A stretch of 64,000 bases of DNA from Gemmataceae bacterium (GCA_009692065.1 SHZY01000006.1:17391-81390), one strand, 5' to 3'; shown: positions 26,573 through 36,328, numbered from the stretch's first letter. The notes: generated from the sequence alone by a model not told the origin. A program made the numbers and translations.

Positions 26573-27838
26573 ATGAGCCTTCGCGAGTTCCGCAAGGTCG
26601 GGCATTGGCCTACCTTGCTCTGCGCGTTGTTATACTTCGCCATCAGTTCCATGATATGGGTGCTGGTTGGGGCGTTGGCCAATAACATCGTGGTGGACTT
26701 CCCGCTATCGTCGTTTGAGAAGGGGATTTTGGTTGGGATGCCAATTCTTTGCGGTGCCGTATTTCGCCTCGCGTTCGGATGGATGGCGGATCGTATTGGG
26801 GCCCGCCGCACGGCCATCATCGGGATGGTTTTTACGATTGTGCCACTTTTGGCGGGGTGGTTGTGGGCCGACAGTTTTGGCGAGCTTCTCGTGGTAGGCC
26901 TACTGTTGGGTGTGGCCGGGGCGAGCTTTGCAGTCGCGCTGCCCCACGCCAGCCGTTGGTACAAGCCGCAGCAACAGGGGTTCGCCTTGGGGATCGTCGG
27001 CGCGGGCAACTTTGGCACATCTCTCGCCGCTCTAATCGGGCCATGGCTGGCGGGGCAATTCCACTGGCACGCGGTCTTTGGTCTGGCGCTGATTCCGCTG
27101 GGTATCGTCCTGGGCTTTTTTGTCCTTTTCGCCAAGGATAGCCCCAACCAGCCACCTCCGAAACCGCTGACGGATTACGTGGCGGTTCTGGGCCTGCGTG
27201 ACACCTGGAATTTGTGCCTGTTCTACGCGGTCACCTTCGGAGGCTTCGTCGGGTTTGCCAGCTTCCTCAGTATTTTCTTTCACGATCACTACAGCTTGGG
27301 TTCTGTGCAGGCTGGTGCTTTGGTTGCCCTTTGTGTCGGTGCCGGATCCTTGCTGCGCCCCTTGGGTGGCTACCTGGCGGACCGCGTCGGCGGCATTTCT
27401 CTGCTCACGATCATTTATGTTGCGGCAGGCATTATCCTGCTTGACCTAGTGACCGCGCCGCCATTGATCTGGGGCGTGATTCTCTTCGTGACTCTCATGG
27501 GCTTGCTCGGCCTCGGCAACGGAGCCGTCTTCCAACTGGTGCCGCAACGCTTCCCTAAGGAAATCGGCGTGGTAACGGGCATCGTCGGCGCGGTTGGCGG
27601 CGTCGGCGGCTTTGTCTTGCCAACCTTGTTCGGCGGCGTACATCAACTGACGGGGAGCTACGCCTTTGGGTTCTTCTTCATCGCCTTGATGGCGTTTGGT
27701 TGTGTGGCCATGCTCTTCCATATCAGCAACGCGTGGGCCGGGAGCTTCATTACCAAGGAAGGGCTGGCGGCCGCGGCGGTGCATTCTGCGCCCGCCCCTC
27801 AGCTCGAGCCTGAAATGGCCGGCGCTAGAGCGAGCTAA
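26573..27838 (+). CDS. narK: Nitrate/nitrite transporter, NarK-type (MFS)
   Basis: Predicted 421 residues with 12 membrane segments. Both nitrate-signature glycine-rich helices are visible: 'LGIVGAGNFGTSLAALIG' in the fifth segment and 'GIVGAVGGVGGFVLPTLFGG' in the eleventh. The MFS loop 'GWMADRIGARRT' lies between segments 2 and 3. It moves nitrate in and/or nitrite out of the cytoplasm. It is the first gene of the nitrate module, which fits supply of substrate to the cytoplasmic reductase downstream. Confidence 0.94.
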   Translation: MSLREFRKVGHWPTLLCALLYFAISSMIWVLVGALANNIVVDFPLSSFEKGILVGMPILCGAVFRLAFGWMADRIGARRTAIIGMVFTIVPLLAGWLWADSFGELLVVGLLLGVAGASFAVALPHASRWYKPQQQGFALGIVGAGNFGTSLAALIGPWLAGQFHWHAVFGLALIPLGIVLGFFVLFAKDSPNQPPPKPLTDYVAVLGLRDTWNLCLFYAVTFGGFVGFASFLSIFFHDHYSLGSVQAGALVALCVGAGSLLRPLGGYLADRVGGISLLTIIYVAAGIILLDLVTAPPLIWGVILFVTLMGLLGLGNGAVFQLVPQRFPKEIGVVTGIVGAVGGVGGFVLPTLFGGVHQLTGSYAFGFFFIALMAFGCVAMLFHISNAWAGSFITKEGLAAAAVHSAPAPQLEPEMAGARAS

Positions 27839-27845
27839 CATCCAT

Positions 27846-27905
27846 TTGCCGCTTGCGGCTTAGCGTTCGCAAGGCGCCACGTGAGCGCTAAGCCGCAAGC
27901 GGCAA
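27846..27905. repeat. TTAGCG/GCCGCTTGCGGC hairpin family, long form
   Basis: Arms of 25 bases (27846-27870 and 27881-27905) pair almost perfectly around a 10-base loop. It lies between narK and the cytochrome b gene, inside an apparent operon. Confidence 0.9.
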
Positions 27906-27924
27906 GGGTGAACTGAAGAGAATC

Positions 27925-28995
27925 ATGAGCAAGGAGAAACTCAAGGCCAACATCTGGGCGTTCGTCGTCACCGCGATCCTCGCCCGACTCATCACCTTGG
28001 GTTCCGGTAATCTGGATCGCTTTGATGCCGCGCTGGTGGGATACACGTTCGCCACCTTGTTCGCCGCCTTCGGCATCACCCGTCGTTATGCTCTCTGGCT
28101 CCAGCGTCCCCCTACGGCCATGTATTGGACACGGGGCTGGAAGGTCTTTTTCCTGCTGCTGCATCCCCGTCATATCGTGAGCAATCTGTTCCGATTCTTC
28201 CAGCGTTTGTTCGTTCACTATGCTTTCAACGATTTCATTTGGCGGCGCGGCCGGATGCGCTGGCTGGCGCACTGGTACATCATGTGGGGGTGCGTCATTG
28301 CAGGGGGGATCACCTTCCCTTTGGTCTTCGGCTGGGTCCATTTCGCCAGCGAACCGGACAACCTGGAGTGGTATCGGGTTCGCCTGTTTGGTTACCCGAC
28401 GGTGGCATTCCCCATTCGTTCGCTGGTTGGCTTTCTTACCTTTCATGGCCTCGTGTGGTCGTCCATCTTGGTCATCATCGGCGTCTTGCTGGCGCTGCGG
28501 CGACGGCTGCACGATCACGGGGCGGCGGCCCTGCAGGAGTTCGGCGAGGACATTCTGCCGCTGTTTCTCCTCTTCGCCATCAGCGTCACGGGCCTGATGC
28601 TCACGGCCAGTTACACTTGGATGAAAGGTTACGGCTACGATTTTCTGGCCATTCTGCATGCCCTGACGGTCATCTTCACGCTGCTATGGCTTCCGTTCGG
28701 CAAATTCTTCCACATTTTTCAGCGCTCCGCCACGGTCGGCGTCGCGTTCTATCAAGACGTGGGCAAACAGGGCGAGCAGGCAAAGTGTCGACGCTGCGGC
28801 GAAGAATTTGCCTCACGCATGCATGTGGAGGATTTGATCACGGTGGAGCAGCAACTCGGATACCACTACGAGATGCCTGATTCGCCGGTAGAACACTATC
28901 AATGGATCTGTCCCCGCTGCCGGCGTGTCTTGCTCGGGCTGGCGCAGGGGCAACTGTGGTCAGGAGTCAGGGATCAGGAGTCAGGAATCAGTTAA
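27925..28995 (+). CDS. NarI/DsrM-like membrane cytochrome b with C-terminal zinc ribbon
   Basis: Predicted 356 residues with about six membrane segments. In the last membrane pair, His 245 and His 263 ('ILHALTV...[10 protein letters not shown]') are 18 residues apart, the spacing of NarI heme ligands; His 116 and His 174 are candidates for the other axial positions. After the membrane part come two Cys pairs, 'CRRCGEEF' (288, 291) and 'CPRC' (329, 332), a zinc-ribbon or rubredoxin-like knuckle. It probably oxidises quinol for the molybdoenzyme encoded next. The last 15 or so residues come from a CAGGAGTCAGG repeat (28961-28991), so the natural C-terminus may be shorter. Confidence 0.85.
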   Translation: MSKEKLKANIWAFVVTAILARLITLGSGNLDRFDAALVGYTFATLFAAFGITRRYALWLQRPPTAMYWTRGWKVFFLLLHPRHIVSNLFRFFQRLFVHYAFNDFIWRRGRMRWLAHWYIMWGCVIAGGITFPLVFGWVHFASEPDNLEWYRVRLFGYPTVAFPIRSLVGFLTFHGLVWSSILVIIGVLLALRRRLHDHGAAALQEFGEDILPLFLLFAISVTGLMLTASYTWMKGYGYDFLAILHALTVIFTLLWLPFGKFFHIFQRSATVGVAFYQDVGKQGEQAKCRRCGEEFASRMHVEDLITVEQQLGYHYEMPDSPVEHYQWICPRCRRVLLGLAQGQLWSGVRDQESGIS

Positions 28996-29012
28996 GCGAA
29001 CTTCCCGATTTT

Positions 29013-29068
29013 GCCGCTTGCGGCTTAGCGTTCGCGTGGTGCCTTGCGAACGCTAAGCCGCAAGCGGC
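29013..29068. repeat. TTAGCG/GCCGCTTGCGGC hairpin family, long form
   Basis: A perfect 23-bp stem (29013-29035 and 29046-29068) with a 10-base loop lies between the cytochrome b and molybdoenzyme genes, ending 12 bases before the latter's ATG. Confidence 0.92.
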
Positions 29069-29080
29069 CGAGAGAACAGC

Positions 29081-31327
29081 ATGGCCTCCCAACCTGTCCT
29101 GGATTTGCCGATCATCGAAAAGTTCGGCCCGCATCGAAACTATTCGAACGGGTTGCTGCTAGAGTCCGGTGTCGAACCGGACAAGTTAGTAAAAACCCAC
29201 TGCTGCTTCTGTGGCATGCAATGCGGCATTCAACTCAAGGTCAAAGACGACCAGGTGATCGGTTTTGAGCCCTGGGAGGAATTTCCTTTCAACCAGGGCA
29301 TGCTCTGTCCCAAAGGCGTGAAACGCTACTTGCAAGGTGCCCACCCCGATCGGTTGCTCAAAGCCTACCAAAGGGATCCCGACGCGCCGGCGGGATTTCG
29401 CGTGCTCGCCTACGAGGACGCGATCCAGCGTGTAGCCGAAGAAATTCAGAAAGTTCAGACCACCTACGGGCCGGATTCCTTCGCGGTGTTCGGCGGCGCG
29501 AGTCTGACCACAGAAAAGGCGTATCTGCTGGGAAAATTCGCCCGCATGGGGCTGAAGACGTCCAATATCGATTACAACGGCCGGCTGTGCATGGTCAGCG
29601 CGGCGGCGGCCAACAAGAAGGCGTTCGGGATCGACCGGGCCGCCAATCCCTGGGCCGACATTCTCAAGGCCGAAGTGATCTGGATCGCCGGCGCCAACAT
29701 CGCCGAATGCTTCCCGATTCTGACGAACTACATTTGGCAGGCAAGAGAGAATGGGGCGAAGATCATCGTGGTCGATCCGCGCATCACGCCCATCGCCCGT
29801 ACCTGCGATTTGTTCCTGCCGGTCAAGCCCGGACGCGATATCGCCCTGTTCAACGGCATCTTGCACTTGATGATCGAAAAGGACTGGCTCGATCACGACT
29901 TCATCGCCAACCACACCGTCGGCTTCGCGGCGGTGGCCGAGCATGTCAAGGAATGGACGCCCCGACGCACCGCCGAGGTCACCGGAATCGCCGAAGGATC
30001 AATACGCAAGGCCGCCCAGTGGTGGGGAACCGCCAAGAGCAGCTTTCTCATGCACGCCCGCGGCATTGAGCATCACACCCACGGCGTGCAGAACTGCCTG
30101 GGGGCGATCAACATCGTGCTGGCGTCGGGCCGCATCGGTCGTGAGGGGTGCGGCTATGCCACCATCACTGGACAGGGCAACGGGCAAGGCGGCCGGGAAC
30201 ACGGGCAAAAGTGCGATCAACTCCCCGGCGGCCGCGACATCGAAAACCCGGAGCACCGCGTCCATGCCGCCAAGGTCTGGGGCATCAGCCCCGATGAGCT
30301 TCCCCGCGCCGGCGTGGATGTCTACGAGATGTTCCAGAGGATCGAGCGTGGCGAGATTCGCGGTCTGCTCAACATCTGCTTTAACCCCGTCGTCTCGTTG
30401 CCGCACAACGCCTACATCAAGTGGATGCTCGAACGTCTGAAGTTCTTTGTCACCATCGATTTCTTCATGAGCGAGACAGCCCGTTATGCTGACATCGTCC
30501 TCCCCGGCTCGCTGCACGAAGAGGATGAAGGCATCGTCACCACGGCCGAGGGACGCGTTGTCAAGATCAATGCGGCGGTCTCGTGCCCCGGCGACGCACG
30601 TCAGGACTGGCGCATCATTCAGGATATCGCGCGCGCGCTCGGGCGCGAAAAGGGCTTCACCTTCGCCAATCCACGTGAGATCTTCGAGGAGTTGCGCGTC
30701 GCTTCGGCCGGGGGGATTGCGGACTATTCTGGCATCACCTATGAAAAAATCGAAAAGGAGATGGGCGTGTTCTGGCCGTGTCCGAGCGAAGATCATCCCG
30801 GCACGCCGCGCCTCTTCGAGCCCGGTTCCTCCAACCCGATAGCCAAGGGCAATGGCCCTTTCTACTTTCCCGATGGCAAGGCCCGCTTTAACGTAGCTCC
30901 CTATACCCCGCCCGCCGAAGATGTCGATGACGAATTCCCCGTTATCCTGACCACGGGCCGCGTGGTCAGCCAGTATCTCAGCGGTACCCAGACCCGCCGC
31001 ATCGGTCCCCTCGTGGATCAGTATCCCGAGCCCCTCATCGAAATGCATCCCCAATTGGCCGATCGGCACTACATCAAGGACGGCGATTGGGTGCGCATCG
31101 AGGGCCGTCGCGGAATATGCACGCTGCGTGCCAAGATCGTCACCACGATTCGGCCCGACACCATCTTCGTTCCTTACCACTGGGGCGGAGGGAAGAGCAT
31201 CAATCAGGTGACAATCGCCGCACAGGACCCGATTTCCAAGATCCCCGAGTACAAGGTTTGTGCCGTGCGAATCCTCAGGCAGTATGGCCCGCCGGCTAAT
31301 GCCACGGGGCTTGAGCCGCAGCAGTAA
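29081..31327 (+). CDS. Molybdopterin (bis-MGD) nitrate reductase catalytic subunit, NasA/NarB-type
   Basis: Predicted 748 residues. The N-terminal 4Fe-4S site is 'CCFCGMQCG' plus 'MLCPKG' (Cys 41, 44, 48 and 76), with the conserved Lys after the last Cys. '[20 protein letters not shown]' and '[20 protein letters not shown]' are the Nas/Nap-type cofactor and substrate motifs. The C-terminal molydopterin-dinucleotide-binding domain begins near 620. There is no Tat signal, so it should act in the cytoplasm. It reduces nitrate to nitrite. Its partner genes (Fe-S, Rieske, cytochrome b) suggest quinol rather than ferredoxin or NADH as donor. Nitrate is the inferred substrate, from motifs and the NarK neighbour. 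Confidence 0.93.
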   Translation: MASQPVLDLPIIEKFGPHRNYSNGLLLESGVEPDKLVKTHCCFCGMQCGIQLKVKDDQVIGFEPWEEFPFNQGMLCPKGVKRYLQGAHPDRLLKAYQRDPDAPAGFRVLAYEDAIQRVAEEIQKVQTTYGPDSFAVFGGASLTTEKAYLLGKFARMGLKTSNIDYNGRLCMVSAAAANKKAFGIDRAANPWADILKAEVIWIAGANIAECFPILTNYIWQARENGAKIIVVDPRITPIARTCDLFLPVKPGRDIALFNGILHLMIEKDWLDHDFIANHTVGFAAVAEHVKEWTPRRTAEVTGIAEGSIRKAAQWWGTAKSSFLMHARGIEHHTHGVQNCLGAINIVLASGRIGREGCGYATITGQGNGQGGREHGQKCDQLPGGRDIENPEHRVHAAKVWGISPDELPRAGVDVYEMFQRIERGEIRGLLNICFNPVVSLPHNAYIKWMLERLKFFVTIDFFMSETARYADIVLPGSLHEEDEGIVTTAEGRVVKINAAVSCPGDARQDWRIIQDIARALGREKGFTFANPREIFEELRVASAGGIADYSGITYEKIEKEMGVFWPCPSEDHPGTPRLFEPGSSNPIAKGNGPFYFPDGKARFNVAPYTPPAEDVDDEFPVILTTGRVVSQYLSGTQTRRIGPLVDQYPEPLIEMHPQLADRHYIKDGDWVRIEGRRGICTLRAKIVTTIRPDTIFVPYHWGGGKSINQVTIAAQDPISKIPEYKVCAVRILRQYGPPANATGLEPQQ

Positions 31328-31329
31328 AT

Positions 31330-31385
31330 TGCCGCTTGCGGCTTAGCGCTCGCCGGGCGCCACGCGAACGCTAAGCCGCAAGCGG
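31330..31385. repeat. TTAGCG/GCCGCTTGCGGC hairpin family, long form
   Basis: Arms of 23 bases (31330-31352 and 31363-31385) pair with one mismatch around a 10-base loop. It begins three bases after the molybdoenzyme stop and ends 15 bases before the next start. Confidence 0.92.
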
Positions 31386-31400
31386 CGAAAACGGAGCGAC

Positions 31401-32051
31401 ATGTACCTTCCTAACCAGAACGAATTCTTCATCGATCCCGCGCGGTGCATTGGATGCGAGGCGTGCGTGCAGGCTTGCAGCGAGTGCGACACCCACAAGG
31501 GACACGCGATGATTCACCTGGAACATGTGGACCGTGGGCAGTCCACCCAGACGGTGCCGGTGGTTTGCATGCACTGCGAATCGCCCACCTGTGCGGAAGT
31601 CTGCCCGGCGGACGCGATCAAGAAGACCGACGACGGGGTGGTACAGAGCGCACGCAAGCCGCGCTGTGTGGCCTGCAACAATTGCGTTCTCGCTTGCCCG
31701 TTCGGCGTGCCGAAGATGATCACGGATTTCGAACTGATGATGAAGTGCGACCTGTGCTACGACCGCACCTCGGCGGGCAAGAAGCCGATGTGCGCCTCTG
31801 TCTGCCCCAGCGGCGCCCTTTACTTCGGCCCCCGCGCGCAGATCGAGCAACTTCGACCGCGCAGCACGCCGGTGAACAAATTCCAATTCGGCCGCCAGAC
31901 TGTCGCGACCAAGGTCCACATGATGGCGCCGAAAGGCCCCGCCAAGGCCCAGTACGTGGATGTAACCGATGCCATGAACGAGACCGGCCGGGGCCAGCGG
32001 ATTTCCTTGGACATTCTCTCGACGATGTATGTGAGCGAGGAGCAACCATGA
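31401..32051 (+). CDS. Four-cluster 4Fe-4S electron-transfer subunit
   Basis: Predicted 216 residues of the NarH/DmsB/NrfC type. Sixteen cysteines fall in four sets: 16/19/22/26, 56/59/64/68, 89/92/95/99 and 116/119/131/135, so four 4Fe-4S clusters are expected. There is no signal peptide, which fits the cytoplasmic catalytic subunit. It should carry electrons from the membrane subunits to the molybdoenzyme. Its stop overlaps the start of the Rieske gene (ATGA), so the two are translated together. Confidence 0.94.
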   Translation: MYLPNQNEFFIDPARCIGCEACVQACSECDTHKGHAMIHLEHVDRGQSTQTVPVVCMHCESPTCAEVCPADAIKKTDDGVVQSARKPRCVACNNCVLACPFGVPKMITDFELMMKCDLCYDRTSAGKKPMCASVCPSGALYFGPRAQIEQLRPRSTPVNKFQFGRQTVATKVHMMAPKGPAKAQYVDVTDAMNETGRGQRISLDILSTMYVSEEQP

Positions 32052-32617
32052 ATCAACCCGACCCAGAACAACGAACCACGGCCCCGGACGGTCAGCCTGA
32101 ACCATCGCAACCGGACTGGCGACGCGAATTCCCGATCGACACGGTTCAGGATAACGAGGTGGCCCGGCGCGACTTCACGACCTTCATGGTGCTGACGAGC
32201 CTGGCCTTCGTGGTGGGGCAGTTCTGGATCGTCGTCCAGAACCGCTTCCGCGGGCAAAAAGACCCGCCCGCCGAAAAGGCGATTGCCCGCGTGAACGAGA
32301 TTCCGGTCGGTGGGACCAAGCTGTTCCACTATCCGGGCGAGCATGATCCTTGCATTCTGCTACGAGTGCCAGCGGAGCCGGGGGCCGCGCTCGAAAAGAC
32401 GATCCTCGCTTACGACCAGAAATGCACGCACCTCTCTTGTGCGGTGGTGCCGGATTTGGAGCAGGGATGCCTCCATTGCCCCTGCCATCACGGCTGTTTC
32501 GACCTGCACTCGGGCCGCGCGATTGCCGGTCCGCCGCGCCGTCCCTTGACGCGCATCACGCTGGAAATCCGCGCCGGAGTCATCTTTGCCACGGGCATTG
32601 AACTGAGGACCGTATGA
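32048..32617 (+). CDS. Tat-anchored Rieske 2Fe-2S protein
   Basis: Predicted 189 residues. A hydrophilic 38-residue leader precedes '[20 protein letters not shown]', a twin-arginine motif before a membrane anchor as in bc1-type Rieske proteins. The Rieske boxes are 'CTHLSC' (126-131) and 'CPCHHG' (144-149): ligands Cys 126, His 128, Cys 144 and His 147, with a likely disulfide between Cys 131 and Cys 146. Box 2 lacks the usual Ser, which would lower the redox potential. The cluster should face the non-cytoplasmic side, opposite the catalytic subunit. Confidence 0.92.
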   Translation: MNQPDPEQRTTAPDGQPEPSQPDWRREFPIDTVQDNEVARRDFTTFMVLTSLAFVVGQFWIVVQNRFRGQKDPPAEKAIARVNEIPVGGTKLFHYPGEHDPCILLRVPAEPGAALEKTILAYDQKCTHLSCAVVPDLEQGCLHCPCHHGCFDLHSGRAIAGPPRRPLTRITLEIRAGVIFATGIELRTV

Positions 32618-32862
32618 AGCACCATACCCGCAAACAGCGCAGCACCATTGTCTACGGGATCCTTTGCCTGGTTCTCCTGTTGGTGGTGATGCAGTTATGG
32701 TTGCTCTCCGCGACCATGAATGCCTACCTGGGTGGCGATGAATCGGTCATCTGGCCCGCCGCATTGGCCAGCACCGTCTGTTTCCTGTTCAACGCTCGTT
32801 TGCTCTACTTCGTAAGAACGATGAAGGAACCCACTAACGGAAACTCTGCCAGCGACTTTTGA
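32614..32862 (+). CDS. Tiny membrane protein of the nitrate module
   Basis: Predicted 82 residues with two membrane helices (about 12-33 and 45-66). The start overlaps the Rieske stop by four bases (ATGA). It recalls the DUF6755 type of small protein found beside Rieske/molybdoenzyme clusters in planctomycetes, but I am recalling that family rather than proving it. A role in assembly or stability of the membrane complex is inferred from its coupled translation. Confidence 0.8.
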   Translation: MKHHTRKQRSTIVYGILCLVLLLVVMQLWLLSATMNAYLGGDESVIWPAALASTVCFLFNARLLYFVRTMKEPTNGNSASDF

Positions 32863-32939
32863 CCCACGTGACGACCAACTCTGGTCGAGATTCCCTGTCC
32901 TCCGCGTCTGCCGACATCGACAGGCATGGGCACAAGGAA

Positions 32940-33235
32940 TAGTGGGGAAAATGCAATCCACGGATGGACCGTCAGCTTGCCGAGGCATCCGCACGTCGAT
33001 TGGCCGATCCATCCTTGATAATCGCTAACTGCGGCAAAGCATGTGAACACGGCGAAAATAGTCGCCCAGCTGATTGACGCATAAAGTCCTGACCAGATCC
33101 AAAACGCGAGACGAATCTCCAAGCTGATGATTGCAACCTGAACTGCCGGCAATGAGAAAAACCCCATCCGTTGCACGGGATCGAAGGCACGATCATAGAG
33201 CTTGAGCGCAGCCGCGATGAAAAGGGGAGCCCTAT
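32940..33235 (-). pseudogene. Decayed MauE/DoxX-like membrane protein gene
   Basis: Minus-strand reading gives 'FIAAALKLYDRAFDPVQRMG', then two membrane helices and 'FAVFTCFAAVSDYQGWIGQ' followed by 'STCGCLGKLTVHPW'. The order helix, helix, CGC-G and P-W is that of MauE-like quinone-linked disulfide-handling proteins. There is no ATG start: an upstream TGA comes before any start codon. The C-terminal helix after 'VHPW' is lost to unrelated sequence. A GTG at 33176 would give only a truncated product. It lies between the nitrate module and a convergent gene. Confidence 0.6.
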
Positions 33236-33451
33236 CCCGGCTTATTCATGGCCAACCGTGCCATCGTCGCAAGTGCTTGTGTGTAGATGACTTGAGAAAA
33301 TTAGGCAAAGCGCACTATGTTTTCGCGGTCCCAGGTAAATACGGCCCTTCGCTTGGGTCATGAATAATCCGGGCTAAGTGGGATATATTTGCGGAATTGA
33401 GCCAAATTATTTTTTCATTACGACTGCGGCACGAGTTTTCGCGCGGCAGCA

Positions 33452-34375
33452 TCAAAAGGTTCGCGGCTTCGGTTTCGCCGCCGGCGCTTTGCCGTCGAGT
33501 TGCGGCAGGAGCCAATCGAGGCCGTGGAGGTTGTCGCGGAGGCGGTCCTCGGCGTCGTCCTGGGTGTGGCCGAGGATGCCGATGGGGCCGCGGTAGCCGC
33601 TGGCGCGGATTGTTTTGAGCAGGCCGAGATCGAGATCACCCTGGCCGAGCGGCAGGATTTTTTTGCCGAGCTTGTCGCCGTTCTTGACCATGCCATTGAG
33701 ATTGAGCGCATAGAGGTGCGGCTGCATCTTCTTGAGCAGGGCGGGGAAGCGGTCGAGATGGTCGTGCCCGTGATGGAGGTTGTAGACGATGCCGACGTTC
33801 GGCAGTTTGAGGTGGGCGATGATGGCGACCTGATTTTCCGGTTCGCCGAACCAGCCGCCGTGGTTGTAGAGGCCCACGGTGCAGCCGATCTTCGCCGCCT
33901 CGTCCGCGATGGGGCGCAAAATACGCGCGGCCGCCTCGATCTTGTCGGCTTCGTTCTTCGCCTTCGGAGCGGGATCGCCCATGGCGATCCAGAGTTGCGT
34001 CTTGATCTGATGGCGTTTGAGGAGAGCGAGGATCGTGCGTGCGTCTTGCCCGAGGTTGGCAGGAAACCAGAACGCGTCGAGCTGGATGCCGTGCTTTTTG
34101 AGGGCGTCCAATTCGCGATCAAGAGTCGGGAGGTGTTCCGCGCGCCAGTCGTAGGCGAAGTGCTTGAAGCCGAGGCGGGCGAGCATGGCGGCTCGCTCTT
34201 CCGGCCCGCGTTTCTTGCCGTCGAAGGGGACGATGCACCAGGCGACCAGGTTGTCGCGCGCGAAGAGCTTCTTGCCGGCGTCGGGTTCTTGTGCCTCATG
34301 AAAGGAAGCCGAGGCCACGAGAAGTGAGAAGCCTGTGAGCGTGATGAAACAAGCCGGTGTCGTTCGCCAGTTCAT
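33452..34375 (-). CDS. Secreted sugar-phosphate isomerase/epimerase-like TIM-barrel protein
   Basis: Predicted 307 residues. It has an N-terminal signal peptide (hydrophobic 'CFITLTGFSLLVASA'). The AP-endonuclease-2/xylose-isomerase-like barrel motifs include 'LGFKHFAYDWR', 'VGLYNHGGWFGEP', 'VGIVYNLHHGHDH' and 'YALNLNGM'. Planctomycetes encode many such secreted barrels, probably for sugar breakdown. The substrate is unknown. The C-terminus is Lys/Pro-rich. Confidence 0.88.
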   Translation of the reverse strand: MNWRTTPACFITLTGFSLLVASASFHEAQEPDAGKKLFARDNLVAWCIVPFDGKKRGPEERAAMLARLGFKHFAYDWRAEHLPTLDRELDALKKHGIQLDAFWFPANLGQDARTILALLKRHQIKTQLWIAMGDPAPKAKNEADKIEAAARILRPIADEAAKIGCTVGLYNHGGWFGEPENQVAIIAHLKLPNVGIVYNLHHGHDHLDRFPALLKKMQPHLYALNLNGMVKNGDKLGKKILPLGQGDLDLGLLKTIRASGYRGPIGILGHTQDDAEDRLRDNLHGLDWLLPQLDGKAPAAKPKPRTF

Positions 34376-34473
34376 AGTTCTACCTCACAGGAATGTACGT
34401 TTCACCGCGTTCCGAATGATGATAGCATAACGAAAAGGAGAAACGCCGTCTGTCTGTTGACATCGAAACCAAC

Positions 34474-35442
34474 ATGCCCCACGAATTATCGGCACACGAA
34501 GTCCTGGCGCGCTATCCCGCGGCGCTGGGTGGTACGCTCACGTCTCTCGGCAATCACGGCGGGTTCAGCGGCGCTCGGCTCTGGCGCGTCGATGCGACCG
34601 CCGGCAGTTTCTGTCTGAAAGCGTGGCCGACGGATGCACGCGCCCCGGCGGAGCTGGCGTGGATTCACGGATTGCTGCTCAAGGCGGCGCGGCTACCGTG
34701 GCTGCCGCGCGTGGCGCCGACGTGCCACGGAGAGTCCTTCGTTTCGCATCAAGGCCGGCTGTGGGAGCTGCAGACGTGGATGCCGGGCGTCGCCGATTTT
34801 GCCAAGGCGCCATCGGCAGCGCGACTACAATCCGCTTGCGCGGCGCTGGCAGAATTGCATCGAATCTGGGGAACCGGGAACACGAGGACCGGCATCTGTC
34901 CCGGGATCGAGCGGCGCTGGGATTCGTGCCGAAGCTGGTGCGATCTCGTGCATTCGGGGTGGCGCCCAGAATGGTACGCGCTCGACCTGTATGCCGAGGT
35001 CGCACAGCCGCTCTGGCTGCTTGTGGAACGATCCATCGACGACGTGCCGCGCCTGCTGATTCCTTGGCTGACGCGCAGCCTCGCGCTGCAACCGTGCGTG
35101 TGCGATCTTTGGCACGATCACGTTCTTTTCACCGGAGATACGGTCACGGGGCTGATCGACTTCGGCAGCGTCAAGATCGATCATGTCGCCGTCGATCTGG
35201 CCCGGCTCCTGGGCAGCCTGATCGGCAACGACGGGGCGCTATGGGAGGCCGCCTTGGACGCGTATGATCAGCTTCGCCCGCTGTCGGCCGAGGAGCGCGC
35301 CCTGGCGCACGATCTCGATCGCACCGGCACGATTCTGGCCGCCACGCATTGGTTGCGCTGGTTGTATCACGAGGGACGCGTCTATGAGCGCCCCGCGGCC
35401 GTGGTGGAACGACTGGCCCATTTGATTCAACGTTTGCGTTGA
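34474..35442 (+). CDS. Aminoglycoside-phosphotransferase-fold kinase
   Basis: Predicted 322 residues. The nucleotide-site Lys is in 'SFCLKAW' (Lys 49). The catalytic loop 'CDLWHDHVLF' places Asp 211 and His 214/Asp 215, and 'GLIDFGSVKIDHVAVDLARL' holds the metal-binding Asp 229. This is the APH fold shared by antibiotic kinases, choline and homoserine kinases. The genomic context (between a TIM-barrel protein and ymdB) does not suggest drug resistance. The substrate is unknown. Confidence 0.88.
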   Translation: MPHELSAHEVLARYPAALGGTLTSLGNHGGFSGARLWRVDATAGSFCLKAWPTDARAPAELAWIHGLLLKAARLPWLPRVAPTCHGESFVSHQGRLWELQTWMPGVADFAKAPSAARLQSACAALAELHRIWGTGNTRTGICPGIERRWDSCRSWCDLVHSGWRPEWYALDLYAEVAQPLWLLVERSIDDVPRLLIPWLTRSLALQPCVCDLWHDHVLFTGDTVTGLIDFGSVKIDHVAVDLARLLGSLIGNDGALWEAALDAYDQLRPLSAEERALAHDLDRTGTILAATHWLRWLYHEGRVYERPAAVVERLAHLIQRLR

Positions 35443-35453
35443 GGTTGCGTCGC

Positions 35454-36245
35454 TTACGCTTCCGGCTCTGACATGCGTTCCTGGATGCGCCGGATTGCAA
35501 GTGCGTGACCCGTGGCGGGATCGACTTCGACAATCGCGCCGGAGAGGCGCAGGTCGCCGGTGGCCACGTCGAACGCCGTCGGTACGAAATTCAGGGCGTG
35601 GGCCAGTACCCGATCGACGCGACGGCCGAGGATGCTGTCGTGTGGCCCCGTCATGCCGACGTCGCTGATGAATGCCGTTGTTCCCAGGAGCTGTTCGTCG
35701 GCAGTCGGCACGTGTGTGTGCGTGCCCAGCACGGCGCTGACGCGGCCTTTGAGGAAGTGGCCCATCAGATACTTGTCGGAGGTCGCCTCCGCGTGCATAT
35801 CGACGACGATCACTTTTGCGCGATCGCCCAGCTCCGCCAGCACGCGCTCGGCTGCTTGGAACGGACAATCAACGGGCCGCATGAACGTGCGGCCCAAGAG
35901 CGCGAAGGCCGCCACCGTGATCCCGTTGCGGGCCGGCGCGAGAATCAACTCACGTCCCGGTGATGTGCGCGGGAAGTTGGCGGGCTTGCAGATACGATCC
36001 TCGTCCGCGAGCACCGAGAGAATCTCGCTGCGGCGATAGACGTGATCGCCCATCGTGATCAGATCAACGCCGGCGCTGCGTACCTGGCGATATTGCCGCG
36101 GCGTCAACCCGGAGCCGCTGCAGACGTTCTCCGCGTTGGCGATCACCAGGTCGAGCCCTTCGGCGGCGATCAGATTCGGCACCAGCACGCGCACCGCGTC
36201 CACGCCGGGTTGGCCAACGATATCGCCGAGAAAGAGGATCTTCAT
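35454..36245 (-). CDS. ymdB: YmdB-family metallophosphodiesterase
   Basis: Predicted 263 residues. The start at 36245 gives the canonical 'MKILFLGDIVGQPG'. Metal and catalytic residues sit in 'GDIVG' (Asp 8), 'NAEN' (37-40), 'TMGDHVY' (His 68), 'VVDMHAEATSDK' (His 151) and 'GTHTHVPTAD' (His 176, His 178). The characterised Bacillus enzyme is a 2',3'-cyclic-nucleotide phosphodiesterase that affects sporulation and biofilm genes. In many genomes it neighbours rny, but not here. It converges with the kinase gene, 11 bp apart. Confidence 0.95.
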   Translation of the reverse strand: MKILFLGDIVGQPGVDAVRVLVPNLIAAEGLDLVIANAENVCSGSGLTPRQYRQVRSAGVDLITMGDHVYRRSEILSVLADEDRICKPANFPRTSPGRELILAPARNGITVAAFALLGRTFMRPVDCPFQAAERVLAELGDRAKVIVVDMHAEATSDKYLMGHFLKGRVSAVLGTHTHVPTADEQLLGTTAFISDVGMTGPHDSILGRRVDRVLAHALNFVPTAFDVATGDLRLSGAIVEVDPATGHALAIRRIQERMSEPEA

Positions 36246-36328
36246 GGTAGTCGAAGGATCTAATCCGCAAGAAAAAAAGTGCAGGTACGCCACGTGCACT
36301 TGAGGATGATAGCATTCCTTCGCGCGCG

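Noticed and set aside
34474..35442. The APH-fold kinase as an antibiotic-resistance gene
   Set aside because: The fold is shared by many housekeeping kinases and there is no mobile-element or resistance context.
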